Part shown: positions 16,369 through 24,911 of the stretch, one piece after another
Position numbering within the stretch: the stretch's first letter is position 1
How the letters are laid out: the number at the start of each line of letters is the position of its first letter
Assembly (NCBI GenBank): GCA_017443145.1
Contig: JAFSPA010000006.1
Span: 186,001 to 250,000, forward strand
Length of the DNA: 64,000 bases
Direction: 5' to 3'
Origin: Paludibacteraceae bacterium
GTDB lineage: Bacteria; Bacteroidota; Bacteroidia; Bacteroidales; Paludibacteraceae
Position numbers and translations under genes: made by a program
The notes under the pieces: generated by a model
What the model was told of the DNA's origin: nothing
The model's database searches: none
What the model saw: only the letters and a program-made list of their open reading frames with translations

Positions 16369-17378
16369 AGTTGCTCGTAGAATCCCGGGTACGACTTACG
16401 CACACAATCGACGTCGTCACAAGGCAGGTCTGCAGCGAGTAAGGACATCGCAATGCGATGGTCGCCTTGGGTCTGTCTTGTTTTGACAGACTCGAGCCGA
16501 TCACTCTCTTTGATGCGCTGTGAGGCTGTTCCGCGTGCAATAAGAGGCACGTGCAACTGGCGGCAGGTGATTGCCATCACAGGATATAAGTCCGGATTAT
16601 TCGCAAAGTCGATGATATACGGCAAGTGTATGGTGCGTTTGGATTTCTCGATGATGACTCCGTCCTTGGTAAAGGTGGTCTCTACCCCTAACCGGCGGAA
16701 CCATTTGGCTATTACTTGGTCACCCTGCAGGTCAGAGTTAGTTAGACCATCCAAGTGGAGTTGGCCGCCATGTAACGCCACGTACTCATACCAGAAAGCA
16801 GCAGAGCTCCAATCGCGCTCTTCAAAATGCCGTTGACCAGCTTTCCATTTCGCGCACATTGCGCGCGTCATGCGTATATAAGGAGAGGACTTGGTTGCGT
16901 CGGCATTCAAACCGATTAGTAACATTGCTGATATATACTGCGAAGAATCGGGAATACGGATGGTTATGGGTTTGCCGGACACATATTCCAAGACCGGAGT
17001 AACGAGTTTCTTGCCGTGAATACGTAGCGGCGGATAGTTTCTCTCGCCGTCGTACCAGATGTCGGCGCCAAATCGAGTGAGCGCTTCGACGAGTTGTCCT
17101 ATAGGTCGTTTCTGCATTCTCGGGCTGCCAGTAAGGAGGATGGTTCGGCCTTCGAGCTGAGCACAATAGGCGGTAAGAAAGCGCATCGCGGTACCGCAGT
17201 TCTCGATATTGATTTCTTCTGCCCCGTTATTAATGGCCTCAAGAGCACTGCGCATGAGCAATACGTCATCCGGAGTAGCAGATGCAGAGACGTCTAACAA
17301 GGGTTCACCGCTGAGTGCTTGCAGAATGAGCAAACGGTTGGCTATACTCTTTGATATGGGAAGTTGGATATGGGTCAT
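16350..17378 (-). CDS. aroA: 3-phosphoshikimate 1-carboxyvinyltransferase, short form
   Basis: Catalyses transfer of enolpyruvyl from PEP to shikimate-3-phosphate. At 342 aa it is 70-90 residues shorter than typical AroA. Key blocks remain: LPISKSIANR (catalytic Lys; the usual PGSKS Gly is Ile), NCGTAMRFLTA, RMQKRPIG (Arg), IPDSSQYISAML, IIDFANNPDLYPVMA (Asp), RIKESDR (Glu), GDHRIAM (Arg) and RKSYPGFYE (Lys). Several loop regions between them are reduced. It appears active on motif grounds. It abuts pepD upstream, with no gap. Confidence 0.88.
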   Translation of the reverse strand: MTHIQLPISKSIANRLLILQALSGEPLLDVSASATPDDVLLMRSALEAINNGAEEINIENCGTAMRFLTAYCAQLEGRTILLTGSPRMQKRPIGQLVEALTRFGADIWYDGERNYPPLRIHGKKLVTPVLEYVSGKPITIRIPDSSQYISAMLLIGLNADATKSSPYIRMTRAMCAKWKAGQRHFEERDWSSAAFWYEYVALHGGQLHLDGLTNSDLQGDQVIAKWFRRLGVETTFTKDGVIIEKSKRTIHLPYIIDFANNPDLYPVMAITCRQLHVPLIARGTASQRIKESDRLESVKTRQTQGDHRIAMSLLAADLPCDDVDCVRKSYPGFYEQLCQLRG

Positions 17379-18833
17379 TTACAGATTCTTGAGCACTTCG
17401 CACAACCAAGCCCAGCAACGCTGGGTAGAAGAGATACTGAGTCTTTCTTGCGGCGAGTGAACGCCAAACATCTGCGGGCCGATAGATACCATATCCAGGT
17501 AAGGGTACTTCTCGAGGAAGAGTCCGCACTCAAGTCCTGCGTGGATGGCGAGTACTTGCGGTTCCTCAGCAAAGAGATGCTTATAGGCAGCGCGCGTTAC
17601 CTCCATCAACTGGGAGTTCACATTGGGCTTCCAGCCGGGATAGCCGTCACCATGAGTCACTTCATCACATGCCTTAGTCAATGCAGCTTCTACGGCATCT
17701 TTGATGCGGTGCTTCTCGGCTTCCACAGACGAACGTTGGCTGGTGTTGATTTCTATATATAGACCTTTGTCGTCCTGTTTCATTTTGACTGAAGCGAGGT
17801 TGGTACTTGTTTCCACGAGACCGGGCATATCTGCCGACATAGCGATCATGCCGTGAGGGCACTCACAGAGTGAATCAATGAGTTTGCGCGCTTTGTCAGG
17901 CTCTATGACGTTAGACGGAACAGCTTCTGATTCGAGTTCCAGATGCATATCTTTCTCCACTGCTCCAAAGCGTTCTTCGACCTGTGCGCTATAGTGATTG
18001 AAGGAAATACGGAGTTGCTCTTTGTAGGCGAACGGTACCACGATGAGACTTTCTGCCTCGCGGGCGATTGCATTACGGAGGTTTCCGCCTTCGATAGTGG
18101 CTATATAGAGGTCTGTTTCGTTATAGAGTTGCTGCAGGAACTCCACAATTATCTTATTGGCGTTCGCACGTCCTTTATTGATATCGTCACCTGAGTGACC
18201 ACCAGTTAGGCCATTGACGCAGACATGTGCCGCGAACCACTGATCTGCAGGAAGAGCTACTTGCTGATAGTGCATCTTTGCCAACGTGTCTATTCCACCG
18301 GCACAGCCGATGAATATTTGTCCGTCGTCCTCGGAGTCGAGATTGATGAGACGTTTGCCATGAAGATATCCGTTTTTGAGTTTGAATGCGCCTGTGAGTC
18401 CGGTCTCTTCGTCCACCGTAAAGAGGCACTCTATAGCGGGGTGTGCGAGAGTGTTGTCTGTGATAGCCGCCAAGCACATCGCCATACCTATTCCGTCGTC
18501 GCCACCCAGTGTGGTGCCACGTGCTTTGAGCCAATCGCCATCGATATAGGTCTCTATAGGATCTACCATGAAGTCGTGTTTCACGTCACCGTTTTTCTCG
18601 CAGACCATGTCCATATGGGCTTGAAGGATGACGCCCTCGTGCTGCTCGTAACCAGGAGTGGCAGGCACTCGCATAATCACGTTCAGGGCCTCGTCGCGGA
18701 CGCACTCTATACCGTGCCCGGCAGCAAAATCCACTAACCACTGACTTATCTTCTCCTCGTGCTTGGAAGGACGAGGTACATGAGTTATCTGTTCAAAAAT
18801 AGCAAAGACTTGCTTAGGTTCTAAGTTCTTCAT
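17379..18833 (-). CDS. pepD: Aminoacyl-histidine dipeptidase (M20C)
   Basis: A 484-aa cytosolic dipeptidase of the PepD family, with broad Xaa-His and other dipeptide activity. Metal-binding blocks appear in order: QAHMDMVCE, RGTTLGGDDGIGMA, TVDEETGLTGAF, and NLDSEDDGQIFIGCAGG. The late block IHAGLECGLF supplies another ligand region. The length is normal. The start overlaps the upstream PKD lipoprotein gene by 4 bp (ATGA type), which indicates translational coupling. Confidence 0.93.
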   Translation of the reverse strand: MKNLEPKQVFAIFEQITHVPRPSKHEEKISQWLVDFAAGHGIECVRDEALNVIMRVPATPGYEQHEGVILQAHMDMVCEKNGDVKHDFMVDPIETYIDGDWLKARGTTLGGDDGIGMAMCLAAITDNTLAHPAIECLFTVDEETGLTGAFKLKNGYLHGKRLINLDSEDDGQIFIGCAGGIDTLAKMHYQQVALPADQWFAAHVCVNGLTGGHSGDDINKGRANANKIIVEFLQQLYNETDLYIATIEGGNLRNAIAREAESLIVVPFAYKEQLRISFNHYSAQVEERFGAVEKDMHLELESEAVPSNVIEPDKARKLIDSLCECPHGMIAMSADMPGLVETSTNLASVKMKQDDKGLYIEINTSQRSSVEAEKHRIKDAVEAALTKACDEVTHGDGYPGWKPNVNSQLMEVTRAAYKHLFAEEPQVLAIHAGLECGLFLEKYPYLDMVSIGPQMFGVHSPQERLSISSTQRCWAWLCEVLKNL

Positions 18834-19888
18834 CTTTTTGTTGCGTCTATGAGTAACTTGATAACATTCTCTTTATTATTAAGGAGGACCGGTTCGGTTG
18901 TGAACTTATTGTTTTCCGAGCCGATTAGTGGCATGTACAGCACGCTGTCATTCAGTGACCAGTAGAGACGGTTGTTCACCACGTCGGTACTTTGAGTTAG
19001 AACCGTTCCCTCCCAAATGGGCACCAGACAACTACCGTCAATATTGATTACATACAGACCGTCGGTTGTGCGGAAATAGACTTTGCGCGCAGCGATAACG
19101 AACCCTTCCATATTCGGAACGATTGATTTCAATTCCTTGAGCGTGAAGTTTCTTCCGTTATAGAACTGGACGGTGTCTTGCACTTGTTTGAGTTGGTTTT
19201 TGAGGTCTTCGTCGGTCAGGTCTTTGACACTTTCAGCTCGGGCACCAAAGATGCGCTGATTCCAATAGACGGAGTCTTTTGACATCATAAGTACCGAATT
19301 GGTTTTTACATCGATTACGCCGTAGGTATGTTCTACCACGCGCTCGTCGTCATTGACGCGGGTCTTGAGGCGAACGGTCACCGGTCCTTGGCGGACTTGA
19401 GAGAAATAGAGTTTGAAGGACTTCTCGGTATTTTTCTCCGACAGCTGGGTGTAAGCTGTGTTACCGATGACACTCCACTCGTAGTACACGGTATAGTTGT
19501 ATGGGTTATACACCTGCGCCGTGAAGGTAGCATCCTCAAAGATAGGAATACCAGCAGTCTCAGCTTCCGTCACGGAGCACTCAAATCCGGGGACTGTGTC
19601 ATAAACGGTGATGGACTTACTCACTTTCCAGTTTGATTTATCGTCCACTTTGAGAATGACGGTGTATGTACCCGCTTGTTTATAGACCTTGGTTGGGTTC
19701 TTACCGGTTGAGGTTGACGCATCTCCAAATACCCACTCCCACTCTTCTCCCTTGGTTGAGAGATTCGTGAACTGTATTGTCTCGCCGGCTTTTGGTTGGA
19801 GCGGCGAATAGGAGAAATTGACGGTATTAGTGTTGCACGCGGTTATCAGCATGCAGCCAACCCATAATAGCATCCACTTGTTTTTCAT
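18830..19888 (-). CDS. PKD-domain lipoprotein
   Basis: A 352-aa lipoprotein with the lipobox LITAC (acylated Cys18). A single PKD domain follows (residues about 25-100) with GEEWEWVFGDAS and YKQAGTYTVILKV, a beta-sandwich used for binding at the cell surface. The remainder has a region around 220-345 with IDGSCLVPIWEG and LYWSLNDSVLYM, resembling beta-propeller-like strands of a DUF5050-type sensor (tentative). The start codon lies 62 bp inside the 3' end of miaA. A shorter start at 19873 would lose the positively charged N-terminus. Confidence 0.8.
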   Translation of the reverse strand: MKNKWMLLWVGCMLITACNTNTVNFSYSPLQPKAGETIQFTNLSTKGEEWEWVFGDASTSTGKNPTKVYKQAGTYTVILKVDDKSNWKVSKSITVYDTVPGFECSVTEAETAGIPIFEDATFTAQVYNPYNYTVYYEWSVIGNTAYTQLSEKNTEKSFKLYFSQVRQGPVTVRLKTRVNDDERVVEHTYGVIDVKTNSVLMMSKDSVYWNQRIFGARAESVKDLTDEDLKNQLKQVQDTVQFYNGRNFTLKELKSIVPNMEGFVIAARKVYFRTTDGLYVINIDGSCLVPIWEGTVLTQSTDVVNNRLYWSLNDSVLYMPLIGSENNKFTTEPVLLNNKENVIKLLIDATKR

Positions 19889-20741
19889 AATCTAATTTGG
19901 CATCTAGCCAGTGTATCGTTTTATCTGCGCCGAACCAAGTCAACTGTCTCTTGGCATAATGGCGCGAGTTTTGTTTAATCAATTGAATGGCTTCTTCTCG
20001 GCTTGTTTGTCCGTCGAAGTAAGCAAATAGTTCTCTGTATCCCACAGTCTGCAGGCTGTTCAGTCCTCGGAGCGGATAGACGGCCCGTGCTTCCTCTTCC
20101 AATCCTGCGGTCAGCATGGCATCGACGCGATTGTTTATTCTATCGTAGAGTTCCTCTCTCGGGCGTTGCAATGCCACTTTCACCACCTCAAAGTCTCGCG
20201 GTTTCGTCGCACGTTTGCGGAAAGAGGAGTACGGTTGGCCTGTTCCCAAACAGAGCTCCAGACAGTGTATCAAACGTTGCGGGTTCTGTTGGTCTACGAT
20301 CTCCCAATAGGCGGGGTCTAATCGTTGCACTTCGGCTTGCAGCCAGCTTAGTCCTTTTTGTTCGAAATCCCTCCGCACTTGAGCACGCAAGGCTTCGTCC
20401 ACTTTAGGTATATCGTCCAGCCCGTTGCACACGGCGTCGATATACAGCATGCTTCCACCGGAAAGGATGGCTTTGCCGTCTAAATGGGCTAATAGTTCGA
20501 GGCAGTCGCGCTCGTAGTCCCCTGCCGAATAGTTCTCGGTTACGGACTTGGTGCCGACGAACCAGTGTTTGACACGTGCTTGTTCTTCGGGTGTGGGAGC
20601 GGCTGTGCCGATAGGTATCTCGCGATAAATCTGCCGGGAGTCGGCATTAACAACATCATATCCCCATGTCTCTGCCAGACGAAGCGTTAACTCCGTCTTG
20701 CCCACACCTGTCGGACCTGTTATAACTAAGAGTTTATGCAT
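19827..20741 (-). CDS. miaA: tRNA dimethylallyltransferase
   Basis: A 304-aa enzyme that adds the dimethylallyl group to A37 of tRNAs reading UNN codons. The P-loop GPTGVGKTELTLRLAE and the conserved DSRQIYREIPIGTA are at the N-terminus. SGGSMLYIDAVCNGLDDIP and YAKRQLTWFGAD complete the family pattern. Its start overlaps the stop of the upstream gene (TAATG), and its 3' end overlaps the PKD lipoprotein start. Confidence 0.94.
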   Translation of the reverse strand: MHKLLVITGPTGVGKTELTLRLAETWGYDVVNADSRQIYREIPIGTAAPTPEEQARVKHWFVGTKSVTENYSAGDYERDCLELLAHLDGKAILSGGSMLYIDAVCNGLDDIPKVDEALRAQVRRDFEQKGLSWLQAEVQRLDPAYWEIVDQQNPQRLIHCLELCLGTGQPYSSFRKRATKPRDFEVVKVALQRPREELYDRINNRVDAMLTAGLEEEARAVYPLRGLNSLQTVGYRELFAYFDGQTSREEAIQLIKQNSRHYAKRQLTWFGADKTIHWLDAKLDYEKQVDAIMGWLHADNRVQH

Positions 20742-21295
20742 TAAAACATGCTTCCGTCGTCAAATGACAAGTCCTGGAAGCCTTCCATATCAATGTCGCC
20801 CTCGTCGTACTCGCTGTCTCCGTAGAAGTCCTCGTCACCTTCCCAATCTGCCTTACCATCTTTGCCGATGAGACCTTCCATCGGGTCTTCGGTGTGCAGT
20901 TGTTGCGGCGCTTTACCTTTGCTCTCGATGCAGCGAACACCTTCCATCGAACCGGGCAGGATAGCCTTGAGCGAACCGAAGAAATAGCGCTCGAACATCG
21001 GGTCGAAGATATAAATGAGGCGTTGACCTTGTTCTTCCATCAGGTCGCTCAGGCGAGTGGACTCCATCACCATATTGTCATACTCGAAGTTCGAGTCCAT
21101 CGGAATAAGCGTCACTTCTTGCTCTTTCTCCCAGCGGTCGTTGCACATAAAGAACGAGGTCATCTGGTCGTCGGGGTAATTGACGGAGGCCAGGATGGCT
21201 TTGTGCAGGTCTAAAAAAGTAGCCTCGCTATCGGCTTCAAAAACGCGGCGGAAGTTGTCTCCTTCCTCACACGAAAACGTGATTTGATAAATCAT
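20741..21295 (-). CDS. Plasmid pRiA4b ORF-3-like protein
   Basis: A 184-aa acidic protein. The N-terminal 130 residues match the pRiA4b ORF-3 / IS1096 TnpR-like fold common in Bacteroidota: FRRVFEADSEATFLDLHKAI, SFFMCNDRWEKEQEV and QRLIYIFDPMFERYF. The C-terminal 50 residues are almost all Asp/Glu/Gly. Biochemical function is unknown. It is the first gene of the miaA operon and has no transposon features around it, so it is likely a housekeeping copy. Confidence 0.82.
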   Translation of the reverse strand: MIYQITFSCEEGDNFRRVFEADSEATFLDLHKAILASVNYPDDQMTSFFMCNDRWEKEQEVTLIPMDSNFEYDNMVMESTRLSDLMEEQGQRLIYIFDPMFERYFFGSLKAILPGSMEGVRCIESKGKAPQQLHTEDPMEGLIGKDGKADWEGDEDFYGDSEYDEGDIDMEGFQDLSFDDGSMF

Positions 21296-21321
21296 AGGTC
21301 TATTTTTTACTAAATTTGCCG

Positions 21322-21353
21322 CAAAATTAATACTTTATTTTGATATATCCAAA
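21322..21353 (-). promoter_or_regulatory. Promoter of the miaA-pepD-aroA operon
   Basis: On the minus strand TTTG (21353-21350), 20 bp, TAATTTTG (21329-21322). Its span overlaps the rightward promoter at 21339-21369. Confidence 0.75.
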
Positions 21354-21369
21354 TTTTGTTGTATTTTTG
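21339..21369 (+). promoter_or_regulatory. Promoter of the nucleosidase-like gene
   Basis: TTTG at 21339-21342, 19 bp, TATTTTTG at 21362-21369. The start codon at 21380 follows after only about 4 nt of leader. Confidence 0.7.
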
Positions 21370-21379
21370 CAAAAAAATT

Positions 21380-21859
21380 ATGAACTACATCTGTATAGCC
21401 GAAGAAGGCGAACGTGATTTAGTCACGAAATATCTCCCTGATTGCCAGTGGCCGATTATCGTTACCGGTGTTGGTGCAATCAATGTTATTCAGGCTCTAA
21501 ACGAGGTGCCTCGTGAGGCGTCGTTACTCAATATCGGCTACGCCGGTAGTGCTAATTTTGATATCGGTACGGTGGTGGAAGTGACGGAGGTACGTCTTAA
21601 TCATCCTAACGTGACGTATCCGGAGCCGAAGATAGAGCTCACACCTTTTGACGACGGGTTATGGCCTATTGCTGAGCGTAAGGCGGTTTGTTACACAAAC
21701 TGCGATTTTGTGATGCAATCGGAATATCAAGACTGTGTGTTTGACATGGAGTTAGCTTTTATTGCTTCGTTGGGTTTTGCGTCAGTAAGTGCGCTGAAGA
21801 TTGTGTCGGACAACCTTTCTCTGCATGCTTATCATGAAGTGACTAATGGTGTACAATAA
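21380..21859 (+). CDS. Purine nucleoside phosphorylase-superfamily protein (nucleosidase-like)
   Basis: A 159-aa protein resembling the MTA/SAH nucleosidase fold. It has an ITGVGAIN-like VTGVGAINVIQAL near residue 30, NIGYAGS, an FDMELAFIASLG substrate-site block, and ALKIVSDNLSL with the Asp that protonates the leaving purine in the family. It is 60-70 residues shorter than MtnN, mainly at the N-terminal and middle loops, as in other Bacteroidales homologues. Substrate unknown; it could recycle methylthioadenosine-type nucleosides. An upstream TTG at 21356 lies inside the promoter, so the ATG at 21380 is preferred. Confidence 0.75.
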   Translation: MNYICIAEEGERDLVTKYLPDCQWPIIVTGVGAINVIQALNEVPREASLLNIGYAGSANFDIGTVVEVTEVRLNHPNVTYPEPKIELTPFDDGLWPIAERKAVCYTNCDFVMQSEYQDCVFDMELAFIASLGFASVSALKIVSDNLSLHAYHEVTNGVQ

Positions 21860-21870
21860 GTAACTACGTT

Positions 21871-22851
21871 ATGACAAATAAAGAACTATATACCGAGTGG
21901 GTTAAGACCCAAGACAATTTACCTCTTTTCATGCAGCCCTGGTGGCTGGATGCAGTTAGTGCCGGCAAAGAGTGGGATGTTATATTAGTCGGAAACGGAG
22001 AGCAATCAGCAAGCAATAATCAGCAATCCATATTAGCGGCGCTACCGTATATGGTGTGCCGTAAGTGGTGGATGCGCTGGATTGATATGCCCAGACAGAC
22101 GCAGATTAATGGGTTGTGGTTGGACGAACACACCGAATTTGAGGCGGAGCAGTTGAGTAGTATATGTCAAGTGGTGATGAATCAATTGGCTGAGAAGAAA
22201 TTGCACTACTATTATCAGCAATTCCCTGTTGGCAGCCCATGTCCAGAGTTTTTCAAGGCGGCAGGATTTAAGGTAAAGGAGCGCGTAACGTACCGCATTG
22301 ATGATTTGACCGACTTGGACAAGATCATAGACCGTTTCTCCAAGAACAAGAAGCGTCAGTTACAAAAAGCCTTGTCGCTTCATGCCGAGCGGAAGATGAC
22401 GGCAGAGGAGTTCTACCAGTTCCATTCGGAGTGTCTGCAGAAACAAAAGAAGAAAGCTTCCTATTCGCGCGAGTTCTTACTGGTATTAGAGCAAAAACTG
22501 CGTAAGCATAAACAAGCACAGATACTCACCATCTGCAACGCGGACCATATACCTTATGCCGCAGCGTTGCTCGTATGGGATAAGCAAAGGATGTACTACC
22601 TTATTCCGTGTTTCGATCCAGATTACAAAGAGTCCGGAGCCGGCGCGTTATTGGTGTTAGAAGCCATTAAGTTAGCCCGCGAGAAAGGTGTGACGTTTGA
22701 TTTTGAAGGCAGTATGATTAGCGGAGTAGCGAAACATTATAAGCAGTTTGGTCCCACAGAGGCAACCTATTACAGCGTAGAGAAATACTACAAGTGGTGG
22801 TTCCGCTTTGCGCTATTCTGGAGTTGGCTCCGTAACCGCAAATACCGTTAG
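21871..22851 (+). CDS. FemAB/GNAT-like acyltransferase
   Basis: A 326-aa cytosolic protein of the FemAB-like GNAT group, which transfers aminoacyl or acyl groups in envelope glycan synthesis. Recognisable parts are FMQPWWLDAV near the N-terminus, FSKNKKRQLQKAL, and the C-terminal GNAT core AAALLVWDKQRMYYLIPCFD and GAGALLVLEAIKLAREKG, FDFEGSMISGVAKHYKQFG. An in-frame run of four 7-bp units at 22001-22028 encodes a Gln/Ser/Asn-rich insertion around residues 44-53. The gene ends by overlapping the stop of the convergent flippase gene. Confidence 0.8.
   Translation: MTNKELYTEWVKTQDNLPLFMQPWWLDAVSAGKEWDVILVGNGEQSASNNQQSILAALPYMVCRKWWMRWIDMPRQTQINGLWLDEHTEFEAEQLSSICQVVMNQLAEKKLHYYYQQFPVGSPCPEFFKAAGFKVKERVTYRIDDLTDLDKIIDRFSKNKKRQLQKALSLHAERKMTAEEFYQFHSECLQKQKKKASYSREFLLVLEQKLRKHKQAQILTICNADHIPYAAALLVWDKQRMYYLIPCFDPDYKESGAGALLVLEAIKLAREKGVTFDFEGSMISGVAKHYKQFGPTEATYYSVEKYYKWWFRFALFWSWLRNRKYR
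22001..22028. repeat. In-frame 7-bp-period array in the FemAB-like gene
   Basis: AGCAATC, AGCAAGC, AATAATC, AGCAATC. It encodes QSASNNQQS inside a loop between two predicted strands. Confidence 0.75.
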
Positions 22852-24104
22852 TTTAGTTGTTTCTCGTACCGGAAGATCAAGACGAGGAACCACACTAATT
22901 CCAAAACCATAAAGAGTACTCCTGCCGCCACGTAGAGTTGAATGGCGAGTAGGAACGAGTGATGGATTATACCGATATATAATCCGGCTATTCGTGCTAT
23001 GAGATAGCCGACTTCAAAGGCCAAAAGGCCATGCTGTTTGCCAAAGACATCGGGTATGAAGTTGATGGTAGTGGTGACCAATACCATTGCGAGCCAAGCC
23101 AACATAAGTTGGATGATTGTTGCCGTTGTATCCCATCCGTCTCCGAGTAGGAACTGTGTCAGCCAAGGTAAGGCGAAGTATAGTGCCACAAAGCAGGGGA
23201 CGGTTACCACTAAGGTTTTCCATATAAATCCGCCCAACAGCGATTTTATCGATTGGCGCTGGTTCACAAGGTCCGCTACGCGCTGGTAGAGGACTTGGTA
23301 GATGGAACCGCAAATCATATTGATTGGTCGGTAAGCCAACGTGATAGACATGGCGAAGAATCCCAATTCAGTCAGGCCGAAGAACGGTGTCAATAGGAAG
23401 GCGGGGAGGTTACTACTCAACACGTTGACCAACGACTTGGGCAGGGAGAAAACCGGGAATTTGGCATATTCTCGTGCAACGGCTTTTCGCTCGGTTCGTG
23501 TAGAGGGCGTGAAAAAAGATGCTATTCCTTTGCGCCAACTCAAGCAGAGTGAGGAGACTATTGCCACGAACGGGCCGATGACGGAAGACACTATCAGGCC
23601 GCCACTGAGGAAGCCAGCGTAACCGAATCCCACTTTGGAGGCAGCATTGACCAACGGCTGCGACACCTGGTAAGTACCGATATAATTATATTGGTTCTTG
23701 CGCGTGTATGAGTAGTTGAGCAGTGCCCAGAAGCCGAGAAGGCACACATAGATAGGCATCACCCAGTACCACTGCGCGAGTGACGGGGCTTTAAAGAGTG
23801 CGGCTATCTGCGAGGCGAAGGGCACAGACAGTAGGGTGAGCAGTGTTACGAAGGAGAGGATAATCAGTCCGACGTGGAAGACAGCGCGACCATCAGAATC
23901 TTTTTTGGGTAAAACGATGGCATAATGGTATTCGGAGGTGGCGAATAAGACTATTACGCCCCCTATGCTAAGGAAAAGATTTAGCAATCCGAAATCGTCC
24001 GGCGAGTAGAGTCGTGTCAGGATGGGATAGACCAACAATCCGATGGCCTGCGCGACAACATTCGCGGAGAGTAATTTTGCACTATCTTTGACTATTTTGT
24101 TCAT
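22848..24104 (-). CDS. Wzx-like polysaccharide flippase
   Basis: A 418-aa polytopic membrane protein with about 12 helices, MOP/PST exporter family, which flips lipid-linked glycan units across the inner membrane. The N-terminus SAKLLSANVVAQAIGLLVYPILTRLYSPDDFGLLNL is a textbook family start, and EYHYAIVLPKKD follows the second helix. The Met at 24116 would fall inside the -7 promoter element, so the ATG at 24104 is used. It is a single-gene unit, apart from the polysaccharide chain-length gene at 11606. Confidence 0.88.
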   Translation of the reverse strand: MNKIVKDSAKLLSANVVAQAIGLLVYPILTRLYSPDDFGLLNLFLSIGGVIVLFATSEYHYAIVLPKKDSDGRAVFHVGLIILSFVTLLTLLSVPFASQIAALFKAPSLAQWYWVMPIYVCLLGFWALLNYSYTRKNQYNYIGTYQVSQPLVNAASKVGFGYAGFLSGGLIVSSVIGPFVAIVSSLCLSWRKGIASFFTPSTRTERKAVAREYAKFPVFSLPKSLVNVLSSNLPAFLLTPFFGLTELGFFAMSITLAYRPINMICGSIYQVLYQRVADLVNQRQSIKSLLGGFIWKTLVVTVPCFVALYFALPWLTQFLLGDGWDTTATIIQLMLAWLAMVLVTTTINFIPDVFGKQHGLLAFEVGYLIARIAGLYIGIIHHSFLLAIQLYVAAGVLFMVLELVWFLVLIFRYEKQLN

Positions 24105-24113
24105 TTCGGGCCA

Positions 24114-24145
24114 CAAAAGTACTGCTTTTTTGTCAAAAACGCAAC
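24114..24145 (-). promoter_or_regulatory. Promoter of the flippase gene
   Basis: On the minus strand GTTG (24145-24142), 20 bp, TACTTTTG (24121-24114). The upstream element is only a partial match. Confidence 0.55.
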
Positions 24146-24170
24146 TATTTGCTAATTTTTATACAAAAAA

Positions 24171-24202
24171 TTTGCACATTTCAATATTTTGTTGTAAATT
24201 TG
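24171..24202 (+). promoter_or_regulatory. Promoter of tonB-recG
   Basis: TTTG at 24171-24174, 20 bp, TAAATTTG at 24195-24202. The leader is about 22 nt. Confidence 0.8.
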
Positions 24203-24230
24203 CGGGCTGAAAAAAATATACACACGTAAT

Positions 24231-24911
24231 ATGCAAGTCAAAAAATCACAAAAGGCAAGTCTTGAAGACAAGAAATTGACCTACGTTTTGTTAGGTTTTG
24301 TTTTCGTGCTGAGTTTGTGCTATGTTGCTTTGGAGTGGACCGAGCAAGAAGTCACGAAGTACGAAGTTGCAGACATGGATTTCCAGTTTGAAGAGGAAAT
24401 CGAGATTCAACAGACCAGTCAGGAGACGACTCCTCCGCCCCCACCCCCTCCAGTACAAGAGGTTGAGGTGCTCAACGTAGTTGAAGACGATGTTGAGACT
24501 CAGGAGATTGAGATCAACACGGAGGACGACAAGAACACCGAGGTGATTATTCAGGCTCCGGTAGAGGTTCAGGAAGAGGAAGAGGAAGAAGAGGTAGTCT
24601 TCGTTGTAGTAGAGAAGATGCCTGAGTTCCCCGGAGGCCAACAAGCACTGTTCAAGTACCTGAGTGAGAATGTTAAGTACCCGGTTATCGCCCAAGAGAA
24701 CGGTATCCAAGGTCGTGTAATCTGCCAGTTCGTGGTGAACAAGGACGGCAAGATTGTGGACGTTGAGGTAGTACGTTCCGGTGGTGACCCATCGCTGGAC
24801 AAAGAGGCAGTTCGTGTGATTAAGTCAATGCCGCCTTGGAAGCCGGGTCAACAACGTGGTAAACCTGTACGCGTAAAATACACGGTTCCTGTTAACTTCC
24901 GTTTACAATAA
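24231..24911 (+). CDS. TonB-family energy transducer
   Basis: A 226-aa inner-membrane protein that couples the proton gradient to outer-membrane TonB-dependent receptors. One N-terminal helix (about 17-36) is followed by a proline run PPPPPPPVQEVEV (68 onward) and a long acidic Glu/Val spacer. The C-terminal TonB domain (about 135-226) includes MPEFPGGQQALFKYLSENVKYP, GRVICQFVVNKDGKI and MPPWKPGQQRGKPVRVKYTVPVNF, the Bacteroidota consensus. No ExbBD genes lie nearby. The stop is immediately followed by recG. Confidence 0.93.
   Translation: MQVKKSQKASLEDKKLTYVLLGFVFVLSLCYVALEWTEQEVTKYEVADMDFQFEEEIEIQQTSQETTPPPPPPPVQEVEVLNVVEDDVETQEIEINTEDDKNTEVIIQAPVEVQEEEEEEEVVFVVVEKMPEFPGGQQALFKYLSENVKYPVIAQENGIQGRVICQFVVNKDGKIVDVEVVRSGGDPSLDKEAVRVIKSMPPWKPGQQRGKPVRVKYTVPVNFRLQ

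Noticed and set aside
20741..21295. pRiA4b ORF-3-like gene as part of a transposon
   Set aside because: No transposase or terminal repeats nearby. The gene is embedded in a housekeeping operon with overlapping stops and starts.
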